A stretch of DNA of 7,885 bases from Desulfobacterales bacterium (lineage in GTDB: Bacteria > Desulfobacterota > Desulfobacteria > Desulfobacterales > BuS5): assembly GCA_016735355.1 (NCBI GenBank), contig JAERRQ010000137.1, positions 1-7,885 of the forward strand, read 5' to 3'. The position numbers and the translations under genes were made by a program. Each line of letters starts with the position of its first letter. The first letter of the stretch is position 1. A model generated the notes under the pieces. The model had not been told where the DNA came from. It saw nothing but the letters and a program-made list of their open reading frames with translations, and ran no database searches. This document shows positions 1-6,325 of this stretch, piece after piece.

Positions 1-178
<178 letters not shown>

Positions 179-246
179 AAAAAAAATTACATAATCTTTT
201 CTCTTTATTTATATTTTATTCTAAATTTTTAATAAAAAAAATATTT
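179..246 (+). other. 23S-5S internal transcribed spacer
   Basis: This 68-nt, very AT-rich stretch separates the 23S 3' end from the 5S gene. It contains no tRNA gene and no open frame of interest. It is presumably transcribed and removed during rRNA processing. The run of T before the 5S (245-248) can extend the 5S terminal helix with the A run at 363-366, as expected for a processing stem. Confidence 0.7.
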
Positions 247-364
247 TTCCGGTGGTAATGGCAAAGGGGAAACACCCGTTCTCATCCCGAACACGGAAGT
301 TAAGCTCTTTAGCGCCGATGGTACTACATGGGAAGCTGTGTGGGAGAGTAGGTCACTGCCGGAA
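247..364 (+). rRNA. rrf: 5S ribosomal RNA
   Basis: This is a complete 5S rRNA of about 118 nt. The hallmark core ATCCCGAACACGGAAGTTAAGC is visible at about 284-305, followed by GATGGTACT and GGGAGAGTAGGTCACTGCCGG. The 5' TTCCGGTGGT and the 3' ACTGCCGGAA form the terminal helix I, which sets both ends to within about two bases. It is the last gene of the rRNA operon and is followed within 15 nt by an intrinsic terminator. A small open frame running through it is a chance reading of the RNA gene. Confidence 0.96.
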
Positions 365-376
365 AATTTTTTATAT

Positions 377-415
377 AAGCCCGGGGTCATTTAATGATTC
401 CGGGCTTTTTTTTTT
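377..415 (+). terminator. Rho-independent terminator of the rRNA operon
   Basis: AAGCCCGGGGTCAT (377-390) can pair over 14 positions with ATGATTCCGGGCTT (394-407). Twelve pairs are Watson-Crick and two are G-T wobbles, and the loop is 3 nt. A run of ten T follows directly (406-415). The GC-rich stem base next to the U tract is the textbook arrangement, and its place just after the 5S gene fits the end of the rRNA transcript. Confidence 0.93.
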
Positions 416-486
416 AAAAATAGGAAATGGGCGAAATAACCTTTATCTTCACTAAAGGCGGGTTGATAGAAAAACGTGTTAAATTC

Positions 487-516
487 TTGACAAATGAATC
501 CGGTTCTGAACATCAT
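487..516 (+). promoter_or_regulatory. Possible sigma70-type promoter for the acyltransferase gene
   Basis: A perfect -35 hexamer, TTGACA (487-492), is followed after 18 nt by CATCAT (511-516). This matches TATAAT at 4 of 6 positions, including the important second A and final T. A better-looking TATAAA (516-521) lies 23 nt from the -35, which is too far. The element sits between the rRNA terminator and the acyltransferase start, where a new promoter would be expected. Only the -35 is convincing. Confidence 0.4.
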
Positions 517-559
517 ATAAAATGATACTGTAGATTGTTTACTTAAACTTGGTAAAATT

Positions 560-1381
560 ATGAATATAGAAAAATTCTGGAGAATTATCAAAACTGATTT
601 TGAGTATAATAGTCCGGTGCGTAGTTGCCTGCTTGCCAATAATTTTCCTGTGTGGGCTACATTTACATATTATTTAAAGCTGCTAAAAAGGATAATAATT
701 GATAGTAAAGCTGCTGATATAGGGGCATACGACTATCAGCGGTGGGCAATTGGCTCGCTTGATATATTAAAAAATATTGAGTCTGCAGGAGGGAGCTTTT
801 CGATTTCCGGTTTGCAGGGTGTTTCCATGCATGGTGGACCTTTTGTATATATATCTAACCATATGAGCATGATTGATACCTTTATTTTACCAAGTATAAC
901 AACTACTTTTACTAAAGCAACATTTGTTGTAAAGGATGATCTGCTAAGGTACCCTGTTTTCGGTAAAATTCTTAACGCTATTAATCCAATATCAGTTACG
1001 CGCAGTAATCCCAGAGAAGATTTAAAAACAGTGCTTAATAGAGGATGTGATTTAATTGCAAATGGATATTCTGTTATAATTTTTCCTCAGACCACAAGAA
1101 GTACTTTTTTTGATGCAGCTTCATTTAATTCGCTTGGAGTGAAGTTGGCAAGAAGAGCCACGGTTCCTGTGGTCCCCGTTGCACTTAAAACTGATTTTCA
1201 GTGCAACGGGAGAATTATTAAGGATATGGGGATGGTTAATCCTGGTAAAACGCTTTATTTTAAATTTGGTGATCCTATTCCAATTGACGAGAAGCCACAA
1301 GCCGTTCATCGAAAAGTAGTACAATTTATATCAAACAATCTCTCTGAATGGGGAGGTAAAGTTGTCAGGGAACCGTCATGA
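560..1381 (+). CDS. PlsC-family 1-acyl-sn-glycerol-3-phosphate (lysophospholipid) acyltransferase
   Basis: This 273-aa protein is of the PlsC/LPLAT acyltransferase superfamily. Members move a fatty acyl group from acyl-ACP or acyl-CoA to a glycerophospholipid precursor at the cytoplasmic face of the inner membrane. Block I, NHMSMID, gives the catalytic H101 and D106 (HX4D). Block II-like sequence GKILNAINPISVTR lies at about 135-148. Block III is FPQTTRS at 175-181, where most members have FPEGTRS, so the E and G are replaced by Q177 and T178. Block IV is VPVVPVAL (202-209). The ~90 residues before block I are hydrophobic in part (30-47) and may anchor the protein. No clear Shine-Dalgarno precedes the ATG. 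The stop overlaps the next gene's start (ATGA), so the two are probably translated together. The exact acceptor is unknown: it could be lysophosphatidate or another lysolipid. Confidence 0.85.
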   Translation: MNIEKFWRIIKTDFEYNSPVRSCLLANNFPVWATFTYYLKLLKRIIIDSKAADIGAYDYQRWAIGSLDILKNIESAGGSFSISGLQGVSMHGGPFVYISNHMSMIDTFILPSITTTFTKATFVVKDDLLRYPVFGKILNAINPISVTRSNPREDLKTVLNRGCDLIANGYSVIIFPQTTRSTFFDAASFNSLGVKLARRATVPVVPVALKTDFQCNGRIIKDMGMVNPGKTLYFKFGDPIPIDEKPQAVHRKVVQFISNNLSEWGGKVVREPS

Positions 1382-1644
1382 GAGAAAGCAGAAAACCAAT
1401 GCTATCTTCTAATGAAACAGATTCTTATAGTGACATAGAAGAAGTAATTGAACTTAAGAACATAGCTTTAAGTCCTTCTGTCAATTTACAATATGAACAA
1501 CTGGAGGAGTTGGTTGAGCGCGTTCTGAAGAATATTTTGCATGGGAAAATAGAAGAGATGCTTGCAGAGGTAATGGAAGAAGTTGTCACAAAGGAGATCA
1601 AGCAATTAAAAAGTATTCTACTTGAAACTATTGATGACAATTAG
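1378..1644 (+). CDS. Small acidic helical protein of unknown function, with a PopZ-like C-terminal pattern
   Basis: I do not recognise this 88-aa protein with certainty. Its start overlaps the acyltransferase stop as ATGA, with AGGGA (1367-1371) six bases upstream as the ribosome site, which supports it being real. Residues 1-35 are polar and probably disordered, with an acidic DIEEVIEL stretch at 19-26. Residues 40-82 are strongly amphipathic and should form two or three helices (LEELVERVLKNIL, then IEEMLAEVMEEVVTKEI). There is no signal peptide, membrane segment or cysteine. The spacing of L-E-x-L-V, V-L-K-x-I-L, E-x-V-x-x-E-I resembles the C-terminal oligomerisation region of alpha-proteobacterial PopZ (DUF2497), a polar scaffold protein. 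That is a resemblance by eye, and a simple coiled-coil adaptor is equally possible. Confidence 0.75.
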   Translation: MRESRKPMLSSNETDSYSDIEEVIELKNIALSPSVNLQYEQLEELVERVLKNILHGKIEEMLAEVMEEVVTKEIKQLKSILLETIDDN

Positions 1645-1778
1645 TATGGTGACAATCAGTGCGGTCCTCAAATGGCTATTTTCCTATAGTCCATAATATC
1701 AAATATACTTTTACCTGTTAAACTTTTTTCCTTCCCTCTCTTTGTTCAAATTGAATATTTTAAAAAACCCCTCATTTA

Positions 1779-1790
1779 AATCTATAGATT
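1779..1790. repeat. 12-bp perfect palindrome AATCTATAGATT
   Basis: The sequence AATCTATAGATT is its own reverse complement. It ends one base before the AGGAG ribosome site of valS. It could be an operator half-site pair or a short stem that limits ribosome access, but AT-rich DNA gives such palindromes by chance. Confidence 0.4.
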
Positions 1791-1791
1791 C

Positions 1792-1796
1792 AGGAG
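1792..1796 (+). promoter_or_regulatory. Ribosome binding site of valS
   Basis: AGGAG lies six bases upstream of the ATG at 1803. It is the best Shine-Dalgarno in the window and fixes the valS start. Confidence 0.85.
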
Positions 1797-1802
1797 AATT
1801 CC

Positions 1803-4484
1803 ATGAGTTCTGATTTATTGAATAAAGCTTATGAACCGCATGATGTGGAGAAACGCTGGTATGATTTTTGGGAAAAAGAAAAGCTTTTTGAGGCTTTTGA
1901 AAAAACAAAACCTTCATATTCCATAGTCATTCCTCCGCCTAATGTTACAGGTGTCCTTCATATGGGCCATGCTTTGAATATAACAATGCAGGATATTTTA
2001 TGCAGGTACAGAAGATTGTGTGGTGACAATGTCTTATGGATGCCTGGAACGGATCATGCCGGCATTGCTACTCAAAATATAGTTGAAAAAATGTTGCAAT
2101 CCAAAGGATTTAGCCGCGAACAGCTTGGCAGGGAAAAGTTTATTGAAGCTGTATGGGAATGGCGAAAGGAATCCGGCGGAGCTATTATAAACCAGCTTAA
2201 GAGGCTTGGCGCTTCCTGTGACTGGGATCGCGAACGCTTCACCATGGACGAGGGCCTATCTCGTGCGGTGCGAAAAGTTTTTGTACAGCTTTATGAAGAA
2301 GGGCTTATTTATAAAGATAATTATATCATCAATTGGTGCCCCAGGTGCGGTACGGCTATTTCTGATCTTGAGGTGGAACACGAAGAGATCAAAGGTTCCC
2401 TTTATCATATACTTTATCCTTTTCAAAAAAAATCTGGTGGACTTGTAGTTGCAACCACAAGACCTGAGACTATGTTCGGTGATACAGCAGTTGCAATTAA
2501 TCCGGATGATGAAAGATATACGAATATTCCATCAGCTGATGTTATTCTTCCTTTAACAGGAAGACATATACCGGTAATACGAGATACATACGTCGGTATA
2601 TCATTTGGCACAGGCGCCTTAAAGATAACCCCTGCCCATGATCCTAATGATTTTGTTATCGGAAGCCGCCATAACCTCCCTTCGATTAAAGTGATCGATG
2701 ATAATGGCTTAATGACTTCCGAAGCAGGACGCTTTGCTGGTATGGACCGTTTTGAATGCCGGGAAGCAGTTATTAAAGCTCTTGTAGACGAAGGTTTTAT
2801 GAAAAAGATAGAGCCTTATACACATGCTGTCGGACATTGCTACAGATGCAAAACTGTCGTAGAGCCTAATCTTTCCAAACAGTGGTTTGTCAAGATAAAA
2901 CCTATGGCTGAGAAAGCGATTTCTGCAGTCAGACTCGGGGAGACCAGAATTATTCCTGATGTATGGACGAAGACATATTTTGACTGGATGGAGAACATCA
3001 AAGACTGGTGTATTTCCAGACAGATCTGGTGGGGGCACCAGATACCGGCCTGGACATGCGATAAATGTAGTCATGTTATTGTTGCTAATGATACGCCTTT
3101 AAAATGCCCTGAATGCGACCATGACAGCCTTACACAGGAGACAGACGTTCTCGATACCTGGTTCAGTTCCGCCTTGTGGCCATTTTCCACAATGGGCTGG
3201 CCTGATGAGACTGATCTTTTGCACAACTTCTATCCTACTTCGGTTCTGGTGACAGGATTTGACATTCTCTTTTTCTGGGTTGCCAGGATGATGATGATGG
3301 GTATTCATTTCAGAAAAGAGGTTCCTTTTAAAGATGTATACGTGCATGCCCTTGTCAGGGATGAAAACGGGAAAAAGATGAGTAAATCAAAGGGAAATGT
3401 GATTGACCCTTTAACCGTAATAGAAGAATATGGTACTGACGCATTCCGTTTTACTCTTGCCGCTTTTGCCGCACAGGGCAGAGACATAAAAATGTCTGAA
3501 AAACGTGTGGAAGGATATCGCCACTTTATAAATAAGATTTGGAATGCATCACGCTTTGTTATGATGCATATAAAAGATAGCAGTTTTGATAAAATTGAGT
3601 TTAATCTTAAAAATTTATCACTCTCCCTTCCCGATAGATGGATAATATCAAGATTAAAAAAAGTGATCCATGATGTGGCAGTATCTTTGGATGAGTACAG
3701 ATTCAACGATGCGGCCGGCGGGTTATACAAGTTCGTCTGGCATGAGTTTTGTGATTGGTATCTTGAAGCTGTCAAGCCTGCCCTTTATGGAAAACAGGGC
3801 GAGGAACAGCTTACGGCTGCAATGAGTGTGCTTTGGCGTGTTCTGCATGATACGCTTTTACTCCTTCATCCTTTTATACCATTTGTTACTGAGGAACTGT
3901 GGCACAGGTTACCCGGCACGTCGGGTTCGATTATGGCAGCTTCATTTCCATCCAAAGGTTCTGATGATTACGGTATTGTCAATGATTCTGAGTCCGAATC
4001 CAAAATGAATCTGATTACGGAAATTATAACCGGAATCAGAAATATCAGAGGGGAGATGAATATTGCGCCCTCACTTTCTCTTTCAGCCATGGTACAGTCG
4101 GTTGAACAGGATATTGTTGATACTGTAAATAGTTATGGTGATATTATAATTGATCTTGCCGGGTTAAAAACTCTTTCTGCTTCAGATTTTGTTGAACGCC
4201 CCAGCACATCGGCAACATCTGTGGTAAAAGGGGCAACTATTTTTGTTCCGCTTGATGGAGTGGTTGATTTTAAGAAAGAGATTGGCCGCCTGGAAAAAGA
4301 GCTTAATAAGCAGACAAAAGAACTAATAACTGTTGTAAAGAAGCTTGGAAATGATGACTTCCTTACCAAAGCTCCGCCTCATATTGTAGACAAGGTAAGA
4401 GAAAAAGAACAAGTTCTTCGTGAAAAACAGGATAAGCTTGAAAAGAATCTTTATAGAATCAAAGGGATTCATGATGACAAGTAG
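1803..4484 (+). CDS. valS: Valine--tRNA ligase
   Basis: This 893-aa class I aminoacyl-tRNA synthetase charges tRNA-Val with valine in the cytosol. The length is close to the usual 880-950. PPPNVTGVLHMGH (44-56) carries the HIGH signature as HMGH at 53-56, and KMSKS is at 525-529. The inserted editing domain (about 190-350), which hydrolyses mischarged Thr-tRNA, shows TTRPET (218-223) and GTGALKITPAHD. Cysteine pairs at 179/182, 346/349, 419/422 and 435/438 suggest bound zinc. DWCISRQIWWGHQIP starts at 401. The helical anticodon-binding domain follows from about 617, and the last ~75 residues form the charged coiled coil that is typical of ValRS and contacts tRNA. No key motif is missing. The nadC start lies inside the final codons, so valS and nadC are probably co-transcribed. 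Confidence 0.98.
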   Translation: MSSDLLNKAYEPHDVEKRWYDFWEKEKLFEAFEKTKPSYSIVIPPPNVTGVLHMGHALNITMQDILCRYRRLCGDNVLWMPGTDHAGIATQNIVEKMLQSKGFSREQLGREKFIEAVWEWRKESGGAIINQLKRLGASCDWDRERFTMDEGLSRAVRKVFVQLYEEGLIYKDNYIINWCPRCGTAISDLEVEHEEIKGSLYHILYPFQKKSGGLVVATTRPETMFGDTAVAINPDDERYTNIPSADVILPLTGRHIPVIRDTYVGISFGTGALKITPAHDPNDFVIGSRHNLPSIKVIDDNGLMTSEAGRFAGMDRFECREAVIKALVDEGFMKKIEPYTHAVGHCYRCKTVVEPNLSKQWFVKIKPMAEKAISAVRLGETRIIPDVWTKTYFDWMENIKDWCISRQIWWGHQIPAWTCDKCSHVIVANDTPLKCPECDHDSLTQETDVLDTWFSSALWPFSTMGWPDETDLLHNFYPTSVLVTGFDILFFWVARMMMMGIHFRKEVPFKDVYVHALVRDENGKKMSKSKGNVIDPLTVIEEYGTDAFRFTLAAFAAQGRDIKMSEKRVEGYRHFINKIWNASRFVMMHIKDSSFDKIEFNLKNLSLSLPDRWIISRLKKVIHDVAVSLDEYRFNDAAGGLYKFVWHEFCDWYLEAVKPALYGKQGEEQLTAAMSVLWRVLHDTLLLLHPFIPFVTEELWHRLPGTSGSIMAASFPSKGSDDYGIVNDSESESKMNLITEIITGIRNIRGEMNIAPSLSLSAMVQSVEQDIVDTVNSYGDIIIDLAGLKTLSASDFVERPSTSATSVVKGATIFVPLDGVVDFKKEIGRLEKELNKQTKELITVVKKLGNDDFLTKAPPHIVDKVREKEQVLREKQDKLEKNLYRIKGIHDDK
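4461..4466 (+). promoter_or_regulatory. Probable ribosome binding site of nadC, inside valS
   Basis: AAAGGG lies in the last codons of valS. The GGG ends seven bases before the ATG at 4474 and four before the ATG at 4471. The spacing favours 4474, but the two starts differ by one residue only. An in-frame GTG at 4420 has no ribosome site and would add 17 charged residues not expected in NadC. Confidence 0.5.
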
Positions 4485-5331
4485 TAACAGGTTCTATCAT
4501 ACACTCGATCATCTTATTGAAATATCATTACAGGAAGATATAGGCACAGGAGATATCACCACAGAGAACCTGATTGATCCTGACATAAAAGGCCGTGGGG
4601 TTTTGATAGCCAGGGAATCTCTGGTAATTGCCGGTATTGATGTGGCGAAAAGGGTGTTTGAAATTCTGGATTCTGACGTTGAAACTGAATCCAGGTTTAA
4701 TGACGGTGATTCAGTTGTTGCTCAAGAGGTAGTCCTGTCAGTCGAAGGGAGTTTGCAAACATTGCTGATGGCTGAACGTACGGCTTTAAATTTTCTCCAG
4801 CGGCTTTCGGGAATTGCCACATATGTAAGGTCTTATTTGAAAGAGCTGTCCGATAAAGATGTTTGCCTTGTGGACACAAGAAAGACAACGCCTGGATGGC
4901 GCGTACTTGAGAAATATGCAGTCCGTATCGGCGGAGCGAATAATCATCGCATGGGATTATTCGACGGTGTTTTGATTAAGGATAATCATATTGCAGTTTG
5001 CGGTGGTGTTAAAAAAGCTGTTGACCGAATCAGAAACCGTATCTCGCATCTCATGAAAATTGAGGTCGAGGTTTCTAATCTCTCCCAGGTAAATGAAGCT
5101 CTGGATGCCGGTGCTGATGTGATTATGTTGGATAATATGGATATCCCACAGATCAAGGCGGCGGTTAAAATAATAAACGGAAAGGCACAAGTGGAAGTAT
5201 CCGGAGGGGTTACAAAGGAAGATTTGATCAGGCTGGCTAATACAGGAGTAACCATAATATCTTCCGGTGCGCTTACCCATTCCGCCGGATGTGTGGATAT
5301 AAGCATGAGAATAGAGGCGGTTAACAGTTAA
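4474..5331 (+). CDS. nadC: Nicotinate-nucleotide pyrophosphorylase (quinolinate phosphoribosyltransferase, carboxylating)
   Basis: NadC converts quinolinate and phosphoribosyl pyrophosphate to nicotinate mononucleotide, CO2 and pyrophosphate in de novo NAD synthesis, in the cytosol. From the chosen start it has 285 aa, the usual family length. Visible motifs are EDIGTGDITT (21-30), ERTALNFLQRLSGIAT (101-116), DTRKTTPG (134-141, with substrate-binding R136 and K137), EKYAVRIGGANNHR (146-159), LIKDNH (167-172), and the phosphate-binding barrel end: MLDNM, EVSGG (241-245) and SSGALTHSA (263-271). The start overlaps valS by 11 nt, implying translational coupling. A start at 4471 is equally acceptable, while one at 4420 is unlikely. 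nadA and nadB are not in the window, so the pathway partners lie elsewhere. Confidence 0.97.
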   Translation: MTSSNRFYHTLDHLIEISLQEDIGTGDITTENLIDPDIKGRGVLIARESLVIAGIDVAKRVFEILDSDVETESRFNDGDSVVAQEVVLSVEGSLQTLLMAERTALNFLQRLSGIATYVRSYLKELSDKDVCLVDTRKTTPGWRVLEKYAVRIGGANNHRMGLFDGVLIKDNHIAVCGGVKKAVDRIRNRISHLMKIEVEVSNLSQVNEALDAGADVIMLDNMDIPQIKAAVKIINGKAQVEVSGGVTKEDLIRLANTGVTIISSGALTHSAGCVDISMRIEAVNS

Positions 5332-5350
5332 TAGGTAACCGCTACAAAAT

Positions 5351-6325
5351 ATGATACCTATTAGAGATACAATATCCTCGAAAAATTATCCGGTTGTTAA
5401 TAATCTCCTGATAGGGGTTAATCTTTTTGTTTATTTGGCAGAGCTTTTCCATGGCTCCGGGTTAAGCCGGTTTGATTATATCTATGGCCTTGTTCCGGCC
5501 CGTTATTCGATTCCTCAAATAGAATCCTATTTTTCCTTTGGACAGCAGGCCTTATCGTTGGTTTCATTCATGTTTCTCCATGGTGGTTTTTGGCATCTGC
5601 TCGGTAATATGTGGACCCTTTATATTTTCGGAGATAATGTTGAAGATCGGCTTGGTCATTTGCGATATCTGTTTTTTTATCTTATTTGCGGTATGACATC
5701 AGGTATGACACATTTGATTCTTAATTTACATTCCAATATTCCTGTTATTGGAGCCAGCGGAGCAATAGCCGGAGTAATGGGCGCATATCTGCTTCTCTAT
5801 CCATACTCTAAAATATTAACATTAATTCCTATAATTTTTATTCCATGGTTCGTGGAGATCCCGGCATTCTTTTTTTTAGGATTCTGGTTTTTTATGCAGT
5901 TTTTACAAGCAACCGGTGGAGATTCGGCTGCCAGCGGCATAGCATGGTGGGCCCATGTGGGTGGTTTTTTGTTTGGGATGCTTTTTTTAAAAGTTTTTCT
6001 TTGTTTGCCAGGTGCCGGCGATACCCATGGAATATCCCGGATTACAGCCAGGAAAAAAACTAATAAGTTGCAGGTGATTCGACCTATCGGTTTTGAAAAC
6101 GATCCAACCCTTTATGGAACGATTATCATTACACCTTATGAAGCGATTTCCGGAGCATATAAAATGGTCAATATTTCTTGGGGGTTTTACAAAAAATTAT
6201 TTCGGGTAGTTGTTCCATCCGGAATAAAAGACGGGGGGGTGTTGCGTCTACAAGGAGAGGGGAAAAAAAATACAGACGGTAAGGCGGGGGATCTTCTTCT
6301 TAAGGTGACTATCCAAGAATATTAA
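5351..6325 (+). CDS. Rhomboid-family intramembrane serine protease with a C-terminal DnaJ-like domain
   Basis: This 324-aa inner-membrane protein appears to be a two-part fusion. Residues 1-220 are a rhomboid protease that cleaves substrates within the membrane. MIPIRDTI is a typical rhomboid N-terminus and supports the start, although the only nearby AGG (5333-5335) is 15 nt away. About six membrane segments are visible (near 15-33, 78-96, 104-124, 132-150, 155-183, 197-219). HGGFWHLLGN supplies the oxyanion-site H82 and N86, GASG (134-137) supplies nucleophile S136, and AHVGG supplies H202, so the dyad is intact. Residues about 253-324 match the DnaJ C-terminal substrate-binding fold: TPYEAISGAYKMV, then VVVPSGIKDGGVLRLQGEG and GDLLLKVTI. 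No J domain or zinc-finger region is present. With six helices the tail should face the cytoplasm. It starts 19 bp after nadC, so it is probably in the same transcript. The gene has G7, A8 and T8 runs. Confidence 0.9.
   Translation: MIPIRDTISSKNYPVVNNLLIGVNLFVYLAELFHGSGLSRFDYIYGLVPARYSIPQIESYFSFGQQALSLVSFMFLHGGFWHLLGNMWTLYIFGDNVEDRLGHLRYLFFYLICGMTSGMTHLILNLHSNIPVIGASGAIAGVMGAYLLLYPYSKILTLIPIIFIPWFVEIPAFFFLGFWFFMQFLQATGGDSAASGIAWWAHVGGFLFGMLFLKVFLCLPGAGDTHGISRITARKKTNKLQVIRPIGFENDPTLYGTIIITPYEAISGAYKMVNISWGFYKKLFRVVVPSGIKDGGVLRLQGEGKKNTDGKAGDLLLKVTIQEY

Larger units (their letters stand above)
1645..1802 (+). other. Intergenic region upstream of valS
   Basis: This 158-bp stretch has no gene. 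It holds an imperfect hairpin: ATGG/CCAT and CTAT/ATAG between 1672 and 1694, with one bulged T and no T tract. It also holds a pyrimidine-rich stretch around 1724-1747 and a palindrome next to the valS ribosome site. I see no T-box features (no specifier-loop/antiterminator arrangement or T-box sequence) and no convincing promoter. A poor TTGAAT-N18-TTTAAA pair (1751-1780) is the best available. Confidence 0.5.

Noticed and set aside
179..246. tRNA gene between 23S and 5S
   Set aside because: The 68-nt spacer is nearly all A and T, with no GTTCRA-type T loop or cloverleaf arms.
252..455. Open frame of 67 codons on the plus strand
   Set aside because: It lies inside the 5S rRNA gene and its terminator, and the sequence is fully explained by conserved 5S blocks.
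391..639. Minus-strand open frame of 82 codons
   Set aside because: It spans the terminator, the intergenic region and the start of the acyltransferase gene. It has no recognisable domain or ribosome site.
1645..1802. T-box riboswitch upstream of valS
   Set aside because: The region is short, lacks a terminator/antiterminator pair and has no T-box consensus. Only a weak hairpin (1672-1694) is present.
2709..3074. Minus-strand open frame of 121 codons inside valS
   Set aside because: It is antisense to the valS editing and core region, with no motif of its own.
3305..3775. Minus-strand open frame of 156 codons inside valS
   Set aside because: It is antisense to well-conserved valS catalytic and anticodon-binding regions, its translation is low-complexity and family-less, and it is best explained as a shadow.
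4420..4473. GTG at 4420 as the nadC start
   Set aside because: It would add 17 residues, translated from valS coiled-coil DNA in another frame, without a ribosome site. The ATGs at 4471/4474 give the usual NadC length and follow AAAGGG.
4957..5306. Two minus-strand open frames of about 106 codons inside nadC
   Set aside because: Both overlap conserved nadC sequence in antisense and overlap each other in different frames.
5845..6063. Plus-strand frame of 72 codons within the rhomboid gene
   Set aside because: It is an alternative frame over membrane segments 5-6. The main frame carries AHVGG and the rest of the rhomboid pattern, so this is not a frameshifted gene piece.
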